NCBI GenBank assembly: GCA_041398825.1
Contig: JAWKTX010000010.1
Coordinates: forward strand, 186,001 to 250,000
Direction: 5' to 3'
DNA: 64,000 nucleotides
Origin: Planctomycetaceae bacterium
Lineage (GTDB): Bacteria; Planctomycetota; Planctomycetia; Planctomycetales; Planctomycetaceae
Below are positions 17,679 through 25,920 of the stretch, one piece after another. The first letter of the stretch is position 1. Each line of letters begins with the position of its first letter. Under the pieces are notes generated by a model. That model was not told the DNA's origin. It was given only the letters and a program-made list of their open reading frames with translations, and ran no database searches. Position numbers and translations under genes: made by a program.

Positions 17679-18761
17679 ATGAAAAACAAACCATTTGTAT
17701 TGCACACGCGAGTCGTCACCGGGACAGGTGGTGGACCGGAAAAGACGATCCTGAATTCTCCCCGCTATCTCAAGCGTTACGGAATCGATTCGGCCTGCTT
17801 ATTCATGCGACCACCGGGTGACCCCGGCTTCGAAACGATCGAAAAAAAGGCAGCGATTGCGGATGCAGAGGTACTGGGCATCGATGACAACGGCCCGCTT
17901 GACTTTGGCGTTATTCGCCAGTGCATCCGAATCTGCCGCGAACGCAATGTATCCATCTGGCATGCGCACGACTACAAGAGTAACGCTCTCGGGCTTGTCG
18001 TGAAATGTTTTCATCCGATGCATCTGGTTACGACAGCGCACGGGTGGGTCCGATTTACATCGCGGACGCCGTTGTACTACAAGATCGACCGATTCTGTAT
18101 GAAACGATACGACAAAGTCATCTGTGTATCGTCTGACCTGTATGACCAGTGTGAATCACTGCCGATCGAAGATTCTCGACTGCACCTTGTCGACAATGCG
18201 ATTGTCCTTGAGGACTACAAGACAGAGCCTCCCGGACTGCCGGACCGTGCAAGATTCGGACTGGATTCTCAGGCCTTTGTGATTGGTGCCGCAGGACGAC
18301 TGTCTGAAGAAAAAGGGTTTCATCATTTGATTGATGCTGTGGGCCAGCTGATCCGAAACGGCATGAACGTCCGCCTTCTGATCGCGGGCGAAGGACATCT
18401 TCGAGCTCAGTTGCAGAGCCAGATTGACGATCTGCAGCTGCCCGATTCCATCAGACTTGTTGGCTTTCTCGCTGACCCTCGGGAATTGTATCAGGCCATT
18501 GACTTGTTCGTGCTGAGCAGTTTAAGAGAAGGCCTGCCGAATGTCGTTCTGGAAGCAATGGCATCCAAACGCCCAGTGGTCGCTACCAACTGCAATGGAA
18601 TCCCCAGACTGATTGCCGATGGAAAAAACGGACTGATTGTGAAGCCCGATAATCCGAAGGCAGCTTTCGTGCGATTCAAGGTGTGTGCAGTCAGCAGAAC
18701 TGACTGCTCGCGCCTAACTGCTGCAGGTCGCCGCACCCTTGAAGAAAAGATTCTGTTTTGA
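17679..18761 (+). CDS. GT4-family glycosyltransferase with a frameshifted 3' end
   Basis: The start at 17679 (MKNKPFVLHTRVVTGTGGGP) gives the conserved GT4 N-terminus; a longer frame from 17478 overlaps the upstream gene and is not credible. Domains run as in GT-B enzymes: HAHDYKSNALG, TAHGWVRF, VIGAAGRLSEEKGFHHLI, then the E-x7-E motif EGLPNVVLE and KNGLIVKPDNP. After about 18660 the frame becomes unlike the family and stops at 18761. A neighbouring frame then resumes the expected ending (FCFDKRMKKIVDIYRQL, stop at 18897-18899), right after RRTLEEK in the current frame. At least one indel lies near 18752 and another disturbance at 18663-18720. The catalytic core is intact, and activity may survive. 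Confidence 0.8.
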   Translation: MKNKPFVLHTRVVTGTGGGPEKTILNSPRYLKRYGIDSACLFMRPPGDPGFETIEKKAAIADAEVLGIDDNGPLDFGVIRQCIRICRERNVSIWHAHDYKSNALGLVVKCFHPMHLVTTAHGWVRFTSRTPLYYKIDRFCMKRYDKVICVSSDLYDQCESLPIEDSRLHLVDNAIVLEDYKTEPPGLPDRARFGLDSQAFVIGAAGRLSEEKGFHHLIDAVGQLIRNGMNVRLLIAGEGHLRAQLQSQIDDLQLPDSIRLVGFLADPRELYQAIDLFVLSSLREGLPNVVLEAMASKRPVVATNCNGIPRLIADGKNGLIVKPDNPKAAFVRFKVCAVSRTDCSRLTAAGRRTLEEKILF

Positions 18762-18957
18762 CAAACGCATGAAGAAGATTGTCGATATCTACAGGCAACT
18801 CGACAGTGGCTTGTCGTCTCGCATTGCTTCTCAGGCAAAACAGGAAGCGTCTGGAACCACCGATGATTGCGCGTCTCACGTTGTGGTCACACAACGATAA
18901 GACGGCTTTGATTTTTCACGTTGCGTAATCACCCATTGCATTCAAGACAACAACGCC

Positions 18958-20019
18958 ATGTTTACTACGATTCAAACAGCAAACGCAACCTGTGTCAGGT
19001 GCGAGACTTCTCCGCCAGCCGGATGGAACGGCTATCTTCAGAAGTGGAGTTATGACGGATTCCATCTTCGGACGGAGTGGGCAGACGTCTTCTCATTATC
19101 ACTACGACATCAACCCTGGTACTTGTGGGTAGAACAGGACGATCGAATCGTTGGAGTGTTGCCGCTGATGTACATCGAGGGGCCTGTCTTCGGAAGATTT
19201 CTGGCGAGCCAGCCGTACCTGAACACAGGCGGGGTTCTGGCAGACACTGGTGATATTGAACGACGCCTGATCGATCAAGCCATCATTCTGGCAGACAAAC
19301 TGGATGTCAGGCACCTGGAATTGCGTCATGAAAGGCATGTCGATCACCCTGCCCTGAATGGCACGAGTACAGAAAAAGTACACATGCGACTGGCTCTGCC
19401 GAACACAACCGATGAACTTTGGGACGGGCTGAAATCAAAACTCCGAAGCCAGATCCGGAAGCCTCTGAATAACCCTGAGCTACGGGTCGGGTTTGGTGGC
19501 CACGAACGATTGAATGAGTTCTATGACATCTTTTGTCGCAATATGCGCGACCTGGGAACGCCGCCATTCAGCAGGCAGCTGTTTGCACAAATGCTCGACA
19601 AGTTTGGCGACAATGCTGAAATCTGCACCGTAACACTGAACGGCAATCCCGTGGCCTCTGGCTTTCTGTTGCACGGCCCCGAAGTCACGCTGATTCCAAG
19701 TGCCAGTTCATTGCGTGAATACAATCAAACCAGTTGCAACTTGTTGATGTACTGGCATGTTTTGAGTCGCGCGGTGGAGCGTGGACAGAAAGTGTTTGAC
19801 TTCGGACGAAGTTCTCAAAACAGCGGGACGTACAAATTCAAACAGCAGTGGGGTTCTGACGAATATCCCGCTATTTGGCAGTACTACAGCCGTCGCGGGG
19901 ATGCCGGGGACATGCGACCAGGCAGTGGGCGATTCAATCGCGTTATTGAAATCTGGAAACGACTTCCTGTTTGGTTCACCCGGGTGATTGGCCCCACGAT
20001 CGTGCGGGGAATCCCATAA
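18958..20019 (+). CDS. FemAB-like GNAT-fold acyltransferase, PEP-CTERM/exosortase-locus type
   Basis: The 353-residue product matches the FemAB-related family often found in exosortase-linked polysaccharide loci. Segments include WYLWVEQDDRIVGVLPL, a LDVRHLELRH strand, the KSKLRSQIRKPLNNPELRV helix, and the C-terminal GNAT core (NGNPVASGFLLHGPEVTLIP, FDFGRSSQNSGTYKFKQQWG). FemAB enzymes transfer aminoacyl or acyl groups from tRNA or CoA. The donor here is unknown. It is the last gene of the co-directional polysaccharide run, about 60 bases beyond the repaired end of the preceding glycosyltransferase. No exosortase gene is in the window. Family is confident; substrate is not. Confidence 0.82.
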   Translation: MFTTIQTANATCVRCETSPPAGWNGYLQKWSYDGFHLRTEWADVFSLSLRHQPWYLWVEQDDRIVGVLPLMYIEGPVFGRFLASQPYLNTGGVLADTGDIERRLIDQAIILADKLDVRHLELRHERHVDHPALNGTSTEKVHMRLALPNTTDELWDGLKSKLRSQIRKPLNNPELRVGFGGHERLNEFYDIFCRNMRDLGTPPFSRQLFAQMLDKFGDNAEICTVTLNGNPVASGFLLHGPEVTLIPSASSLREYNQTSCNLLMYWHVLSRAVERGQKVFDFGRSSQNSGTYKFKQQWGSDEYPAIWQYYSRRGDAGDMRPGSGRFNRVIEIWKRLPVWFTRVIGPTIVRGIP

Positions 20020-20258
20020 ACAGAATGTCCTGAACCGCTGATCGCATCGGTTTGCGCGATTCATTCAGAGAAAGAGATTTTGAGGGCGGAAGCATTTTTC
20101 CATCTTCCAGGTGTTTCAAGCCCTCCGTGAACCGGACAAAGAGTCCATTTCTCACACAGCTGGATCGGATCGACCTATGCTTCCAGAACGAACCAATGGC
20201 GGCACCCGGTCCGCAACCGCAACGCTGTCGTTCTTCTGGCGGCCACAATATTTGAGCA

Positions 20259-20275
20259 GGAGGGTGTCACCCTCC
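20259..20275 (+). promoter_or_regulatory. Short hairpin in the 5' leader of the HD-GYP gene
   Basis: GGAGGGT and ACCCTCC form a perfect 7-bp stem around a GTC loop, ending 14 bases before the start codon at 20290. The stem holds an anti-SD-like GGAGG, while the apparent working site (CAGGA) lies between hairpin and ATG. It could modulate ribosome access or be an incidental structure. Confidence 0.3.
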
Positions 20276-20289
20276 GGCAGGAATTCACC

Positions 20290-21990
20290 ATGACTCCTCT
20301 TTCATCAGGATCGACAGACTCTGTCCTGGAAGAAATTCGATCGACGATTGCATCCTTCGAATCTCTGCGAAGTGCGGCCAGCGCGCGTCGCAATGAACAG
20401 CCGGGAAGTTCCAGTGGAGCTTCGGCTCCACAGTTGCTCGCTAAGATTACGGCACCGAAGAAAGTGGAAGAGAAGTCCGCAACTCAGCCTGCGGCTGCTC
20501 AAGCAGTTCGAAAGACTGTCGCCCCCCCAGTTCGATCAGTCTTTAGTGAGATGCCCACCATTCCCACGACCATTCGAAAAGCGACACTGCATGAATCTGC
20601 AGCCAGCTCCAGTTTGACCGAGGAAGAAACCAAACCTGATCGCCAGGACGCACAGGTGAACATCAACGCCGAGCAGGACGCAACAGATCCGATTGTGAAG
20701 GCGCCCGCTGAACATTCTTCGAAAGAGCCTGCTCGCGCGGCGGACAAAGAGGCTGTGGAAAAAGGTCAGGAAGAAACGCCGAAGCCGATCATTACTCCGA
20801 ACGTCAGTTTGCGGGCCGTCGACAAAACAGCAAAGATCATGATTGTTGACGACGAACCTCTGAACCTGATGACGTTCCGCCAGCATCTGAAGATGGAAGG
20901 CTATGAGAATTTCATTACGACCAGTGATCCTCGGGAAGCGATGAGGCTGCTTCGCACCGAGCAACCGGATGTCATGCTGCTCGATATCAGAATGCCTGAG
21001 ATCAGTGGACTCGACATTCTGCGAGTCATCGGTCTGGATCCGATTCTTCAGCACATTCCTGTGCTGATCCTGACGGCCGCAACTGATCCCGAAACAAGAA
21101 AACAGGCTTTGGATCTGGGGGCAAGTGACTTCCTTCAAAAGCCGATCGATCCGAATGAGCTTCTGCCCCGGGTTCGCAACGCCATCGTTATCAAGAAACA
21201 CTATGACATGGCTGCCAGTGAGGCTGCGCGGCTGGAACTTCAGGTAGAACGGCGAACTCGTCAGCTGGAAGCAACCCGACAACAATTGATCCTCTGCCTG
21301 GCTCGTGCGGCCGAGCACAGAGACAATGACACAGGAAACCACGTGATCCGCGTTGGGCGATACACGTCAATCATTGCAAAACAAATGGGATATGCCGAGC
21401 ACAAGCTTGAGATGCTTGAACAAGCGGCACAGCTGCATGATGTCGGAAAAATCGGGATCCCTGACTCTATCCTGTTTAAACCGGGCAAGCTTCATCAGGA
21501 TGAATACAACCTGATGAAGCGACATTGTGCTCTGGGCAAGCAGATCATCGAACCGATTTCGGAGAAGGAATGGAGCATCCTGAAGACGCATACTCGCATC
21601 GGCGAAAGCATGCTGCATGTGCGATCTTCATCGTTGTTGATGCTGGCGGCCCGCATCGCGCAGACGCACCACGAACACTGGAATGGCAATGGTTATCCGC
21701 TCGGCTTGAAGGGCGAAGATATTCCACTGGAAGGACGCATTGTGGCTGTTGCGGATGTGTTTGATGCACTCTCCAGCCGTCGGCCCTACAAAGAGCCGTT
21801 TCCTCGACAAAAGTGCTTTGATATTCTGGCCGAAGGCCGTGGAAATCAATTCGATCCGGCGGTACTTGACGCATTTTTTGCGTGTGCCGAGGAAATCGTG
21901 GAAGTCCAGCTGCTGCTCATGGATGAAGAAGACCGCATTCCGAAAAGCGAATGGGAATCGGTCGCAGCAAATTCACTCAAAGAGGCCTGA
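20290..21990 (+). CDS. Response regulator with HD-GYP domain (probable cyclic-di-GMP phosphodiesterase)
   Basis: The 566-residue product has a low-complexity Pro/Ala/Glu-rich N-terminus of about 175 residues, then a receiver domain (KIMIVDDEP near 183, phosphoacceptor Asp in LLDIRMP near 231, Lys in LQKP near 283). A short coiled coil follows (LELQVERRTRQLEATRQQL), then an HD-GYP domain with HD in AAQLHDVGKIGIPD near 383, HHEHWNGNGYP and RIVAVADVFDAL. The metal-ligand and GYP residues are present, so c-di-GMP hydrolysis is expected. The variable disordered N-terminus is unusual. An AGGA site lies eight bases before the ATG. No cognate kinase is adjacent, and its position after the polysaccharide locus suggests control of matrix output. 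Confidence 0.9.
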   Translation: MTPLSSGSTDSVLEEIRSTIASFESLRSAASARRNEQPGSSSGASAPQLLAKITAPKKVEEKSATQPAAAQAVRKTVAPPVRSVFSEMPTIPTTIRKATLHESAASSSLTEEETKPDRQDAQVNINAEQDATDPIVKAPAEHSSKEPARAADKEAVEKGQEETPKPIITPNVSLRAVDKTAKIMIVDDEPLNLMTFRQHLKMEGYENFITTSDPREAMRLLRTEQPDVMLLDIRMPEISGLDILRVIGLDPILQHIPVLILTAATDPETRKQALDLGASDFLQKPIDPNELLPRVRNAIVIKKHYDMAASEAARLELQVERRTRQLEATRQQLILCLARAAEHRDNDTGNHVIRVGRYTSIIAKQMGYAEHKLEMLEQAAQLHDVGKIGIPDSILFKPGKLHQDEYNLMKRHCALGKQIIEPISEKEWSILKTHTRIGESMLHVRSSSLLMLAARIAQTHHEHWNGNGYPLGLKGEDIPLEGRIVAVADVFDALSSRRPYKEPFPRQKCFDILAEGRGNQFDPAVLDAFFACAEEIVEVQLLLMDEEDRIPKSEWESVAANSLKEA

Positions 21991-22050
21991 CTGCGAGAAA
22001 ACTTTTAACCCCGATGCCGAGCAGTTGTTCGGACAAGGAAGAACCGGGGT

Positions 22051-22125
22051 CGTGGTATCACAGTTGGTGGTTTCACGGCTGGTGGTTTCACGGCTGGTGG
22101 TTTCACAGTTCGTGATATCAACGTG
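22051..22125. repeat. Five 15-bp tandem repeats
   Basis: The unit GGTGGTTTCACGGCT occurs twice perfectly in the middle, flanked by diverged units (CGTGGTATCACAGTT, GGTGGTTTCACAGTT, CGTGATATCAACGTG). They fill most of the gap between two convergent genes, and the last unit overlaps the stop codon of the leftward beta-propeller gene. The cause is probably slippage. No coding role is visible. Confidence 0.75.
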
Positions 22126-23650
22126 GGATGTAATTCAGCGTGTAGTACGCAACGTCGTGAAGCAGTGGCTGGGCGCTGATGTTTCGCAGACCAGCCGCAC
22201 GAAGTTCGTGTACGTGGCCCCGCTGCAATCCATCGATGGTCAGCTTCACTTTCAGGTGATCATCAGAAACGACAGCGTTTGTGATTGTTGGCTTCGTGTG
22301 ATCGACTTCCGGGCTGCCATAGGAAGACTGAAAAATATAGCAGTATGTTTCCATGCTGTATGATTCAACCGCGCCAGCTGTCACGGGATCTACGGGCTGC
22401 GTGAAGCTCAGTTCGAATCCGTCGGGCTGTGCACGCATCTCCTGAATTTCGAAAGGAATCCTGCCGGTCCAGTGCAAACGCTCCAGCGCGAATGGAGCTG
22501 TCCCGCGGGACCCCCATCCACGGTTTGTTCCACCAACAAACAAACTGCCATCATCCGTCATTCGCAGAGCGAGACTTCCTGACGCCATGCCTTCGCGGAA
22601 TGGAAAACAAGCGCCCTGATAATGCCCGTCGATTTGTTCGAGGAAGCAGCGCATAACGGTACTATGGGTAACATCCCCGACAAACAACTGTTCCCTGAAC
22701 GGTCCGAACTTTCCATCACTGTTGTCGCAGGCAATTCCGCTGGCTGATTGGCCCATCTTCTGGTACGGGAACAGAATTGCAGGAGGTTCGTATTCAGGAA
22801 TCCTGTCTGCTTCGATCATGATACGGCTGCCGCTGTCCGGTTCCTTTGGTGCAGAATCTGCACCTCCTTCGGTACGGGCGTACCATTTGTTGCCGGCGGG
22901 ATGTCCCTGGAACGAACCGGGTCTTAACCATTTCAAACTGCATGTCCCGTTCCACGGTCCCTGATTGTCCGTGTAGAAGACGTCGCCTTTTGCATTGAAG
23001 GCAATACCTCCGGGAGAACGGATGCCGCTGCAGGTGGGAATCATCCGACCACTTTCGTCAATGCGAAGAGCCCAGCCTCGCCACGGCGAATCACTTCCAA
23101 ACGAACCTGTCAGACACAGAACAACCCACATGTTGCCGTCTTTGTCGAATGGTGAACCGAACGCGTATTCGTGGTAGTCACCGTTGATTCCCCAACTGTC
23201 GTTGAAAGTTTCTATTTCATCCGCCACGCCGTCGTCATCTGTATCTCGAAGTCGCGTTACCTCGCATCTCTGCGTCGCGTACAGCCAGCCATCTTTGAAA
23301 CTTAATCCCAGGACTTCATGCAACCCCTGGGCAAATAACTCGAATCGAGCTGCATCAGGATCACCGCTCCAGGCATTGTGAATCCGGTAAATGTCGCCTC
23401 GACGAGTTGAGACGGCCAGCGTCCCGTCGGGCAGAGGTTCGACAGCGCCTGCCTCCAGCACAATGTCTTTCGGCACCGTATAACGAACCGCCGGATAAAA
23501 GTCTGTTTCAACCGGTTGCGACATTTCAGTGGGCGCTGCTGTCGATGATTCTGCACCGTCGGGAGAATCGATTTTCTGAGCGTGCAGAAGGGGCTGGTTC
23601 GAGAAAGCCACACAGAAGCAGACAACGGAAACAACGATTGGCCATTTCAT
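22118..23650 (-). CDS. Secreted beta-propeller protein, glucose/sorbosone-dehydrogenase-like
   Basis: The 510-residue product begins with a Sec signal peptide (MKWPIVVSVVCFCVAFSNQP, cleavage near HAQ at about residue 25). The body resembles the membrane-bound dehydrogenase-like propellers common in planctomycetes. It has propeller blades with GTLAVSTRRGDIYRI, VLGLSFKDGWLYATQRCEVT, RDTDDDGVADEIETF, NGDYHEYAFG, GGIAFNAKGDVFYTDNQGPW and GSLFVGGTNRGWG. The last ~100 residues form a beta-sandwich-like domain. No CxxCH haem motif is present, unlike many larger relatives that end in cytochrome c. It is monocistronic by spacing. Sugar oxidation is possible, but no cofactor site was confirmed. Confidence 0.72.
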   Translation of the reverse strand: MKWPIVVSVVCFCVAFSNQPLLHAQKIDSPDGAESSTAAPTEMSQPVETDFYPAVRYTVPKDIVLEAGAVEPLPDGTLAVSTRRGDIYRIHNAWSGDPDAARFELFAQGLHEVLGLSFKDGWLYATQRCEVTRLRDTDDDGVADEIETFNDSWGINGDYHEYAFGSPFDKDGNMWVVLCLTGSFGSDSPWRGWALRIDESGRMIPTCSGIRSPGGIAFNAKGDVFYTDNQGPWNGTCSLKWLRPGSFQGHPAGNKWYARTEGGADSAPKEPDSGSRIMIEADRIPEYEPPAILFPYQKMGQSASGIACDNSDGKFGPFREQLFVGDVTHSTVMRCFLEQIDGHYQGACFPFREGMASGSLALRMTDDGSLFVGGTNRGWGSRGTAPFALERLHWTGRIPFEIQEMRAQPDGFELSFTQPVDPVTAGAVESYSMETYCYIFQSSYGSPEVDHTKPTITNAVVSDDHLKVKLTIDGLQRGHVHELRAAGLRNISAQPLLHDVAYYTLNYIPR

Positions 23651-23908
23651 TCGACAAGTTTCCCTGCAGGTCTCCCGCGTATCACCATTCCGGGACAGCA
23701 GGATAAAGTTGGATTCACTTTGCAGCGGGAATTATTGCAGCGTGGCACGACTCATCAAAGCACCCGGCGGAAATCGTAATGAGATCACCACAAATTCGTG
23801 ACCATCAGATGCCGGGTCCAGGAGGAGGCAGTCTGACCAACACGGGGCCTGGATGACGTTCTGCGTACAAACTTTGTTCACGAATCCCCGGAATTTTCCG
23901 CTTCAGGG

Positions 23909-25555
23909 TTAACGATCGAGCGGTGAAAAAACCGGCTGCCCAATAGCGCGGTGGAGTTGGAACTGGGCTTCGTTGTAGTCAAACACCGCTTGAAGATATC
24001 CCAGTCTTGCATCTTCCAGCGCCCGAACTGACTGAAGAGCTTCGATTGGAAGCCCCTGCCCATTGCGAATTCGGTCAAGGTTCCTGGCGACCGAGTTTTC
24101 GGCAGATTCAATACCCTGCTCCGCCACGTGAATCCGATCCAGCCGAAACCTGGCCTGCATGCAGGCCTCATTGACTTCACGAGCGACCTGATCCATCAGC
24201 CGAACCTGTCGAAAGCGAGCCTGTTCGACCTGAGCAACCGCACCTCTGCGTGCCGCTTGTTCGCCATAGCCGAGCCCTCGTAACTCCCAGGTGACTGCCG
24301 CGTCCATGTCCATCCGATGATCAAAGTTGCCGCTCGTCATGCCCTGCCCACCTCCAAAACCGGAGTGGCTCAGTCCGAGCAGGACGCTCGGAACAAACGG
24401 TGCGTATTTCTGACGCTGAAAACGTTCACAGGCGGCCGCAACCAGGCACTGGGCCTCCTTTAGCTCCGGCCGATAATGCAGCCCCTGACTAATCAGACTG
24501 GCCGGATCATCGGACGCATTCACCAGTTGGATTGGCACTAACGCTGTCTCAGCCGGCACGATTCTCTGACTGCTGGAAGCGCTGATGGCTTCAACCAGCC
24601 GAATACTTGCCACTTCCGCCTGTTCCTTTGCCACAAGAACACGCGATGAAGAAAGAGTTTGTTCGGTGGCAAGCCGGTCGGCATCCGATTGAAGTCCCTG
24701 CCCGGCTTCCGCGAAATCTGCGGTGATCTTATGAAGCTGTTGAATTCTTCCCATCGAATCTGAAAGGATCGCAACACGTTGTTCGGCCGTCAGAAGTTCG
24801 AGCCATGCCAGAGACGCACTCAGTAGTTGATCATTGACCGCTGCCGTCGCGGCATGATTGCTCGCCCACAAACTCTTTTCCGCGATGGAAGGAGCAAAAA
24901 TTGCATCGGCCACATGAAAGCGGGCGACGATCCCCGGATTGGGTGTCGTTCCTGCACCAACAGCTCCAGCCCCCAGACCAGCCTGAAGCGACGAACGATT
25001 CACGTCCTGAATGGTGCCGTTGCTGGCCTGCAAATTGCCATCGTGTTGATGGAAACTTACACCGGCCTGAATCGAAGGTAACCAGAGTGTCTGAGCACGC
25101 AACTGTTCGGCATAGGCTTCCTGTGCTCTCCATCGAGCAAACCCGACAGCCGGGTGCTGGCCCCCCACAACCGAGAGTACCGTCCCCAGATCCATCGCGC
25201 GGGTGCTGCCTGAGCCGTGAGAAGATGAGACCGCCGTTCCACTATCTGTTCCGGGCAACTCAACACTGCCTGAGACCAGTTGAATGTACTTCGCACCCAC
25301 CTGACCGCTTGGGACAAGGTCCCCGGCATCGCGACCATCGACATTTTTACTGCTGTCGGCGTCGCTTGCTGTTGCAGAATCCGGATAGGTATCCGTCAGG
25401 GACGGCGTTGCGCTGGATTGGGCCTGTTGATGCCCCTGCAGGGCCGGAGTGGACGCAAATTGCCTGCGAGTTGTGCAACCGGCCAGCGAACAGAAAACGA
25501 GGCAAAACGAAACCAAACTCGCAGGGATCGGGCGTTGCTTGAGTATTCGTGACAT
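23909..25555 (-). CDS. TolC-family outer-membrane efflux lipoprotein
   Basis: The 548-residue product starts with a lipoprotein signal ending in LAGC (Cys27), so it is likely anchored in the outer membrane. Residues about 28-110 are low-complexity and Ser/Thr-rich. From about 120 come the two OEP repeats of TolC proteins, with long helices (LAWLELLTAEQRVAILSDSM, SDADRLATEQTLSSSRVLVA, YRPELKEAQCLVAAACERFQ, GYLQAVFDYNEAQFQLHRAI). It forms the outer-membrane duct of a tripartite efflux pump. It is divergent from the adaptor and RND pump genes, a common arrangement for one system. No CzcC-specific marker is seen, so the substrate is open. Confidence 0.88.
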   Translation of the reverse strand: MSRILKQRPIPASLVSFCLVFCSLAGCTTRRQFASTPALQGHQQAQSSATPSLTDTYPDSATASDADSSKNVDGRDAGDLVPSGQVGAKYIQLVSGSVELPGTDSGTAVSSSHGSGSTRAMDLGTVLSVVGGQHPAVGFARWRAQEAYAEQLRAQTLWLPSIQAGVSFHQHDGNLQASNGTIQDVNRSSLQAGLGAGAVGAGTTPNPGIVARFHVADAIFAPSIAEKSLWASNHAATAAVNDQLLSASLAWLELLTAEQRVAILSDSMGRIQQLHKITADFAEAGQGLQSDADRLATEQTLSSSRVLVAKEQAEVASIRLVEAISASSSQRIVPAETALVPIQLVNASDDPASLISQGLHYRPELKEAQCLVAAACERFQRQKYAPFVPSVLLGLSHSGFGGGQGMTSGNFDHRMDMDAAVTWELRGLGYGEQAARRGAVAQVEQARFRQVRLMDQVAREVNEACMQARFRLDRIHVAEQGIESAENSVARNLDRIRNGQGLPIEALQSVRALEDARLGYLQAVFDYNEAQFQLHRAIGQPVFSPLDR

Positions 25556-25920
25556 TCGCTTTCGACTCCGTCCGACCTGGGCACGCGGCGTCCATTCCTT
25601 GACGCGTTTCGACCGTCATCGGCAATCGGCAGGCAGAAGCTGCGTCCGAACAGCCCAACCTTTTACCCCTTCGAACAGGTATCGTCAGGCAATGCAAATT
25701 TGACACTCTTGACGATTGCACCGGTCTGAACCGGGCGAGACCGATTGCATCAAATGTACGGGCTGAATCCGGCTTGATTCTTTCGGCATGCTGCTGACAG
25801 GCAATACAATACCGCCAGCCGACACACAGAATGAGTGTGTGAGGTCAGGTACAACCGGGCGAAGCCAGACAGGATCAAGCCGGGTACAGTTCATTTTTCA
25901 GCCAAGGATCGCAGAGAGAC
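25556..25920. promoter_or_regulatory. Divergent promoter region of the RND efflux genes
   Basis: The 365 bases between the TolC-like gene and the adaptor gene must hold both promoters. An inverted repeat at 25722-25743 pairs CGGTCT with AGACCG across ten bases and is the best operator-like feature. A TTGACA word lies near 25710. No regulator gene lies nearby, so control is unresolved. Confidence 0.35.
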
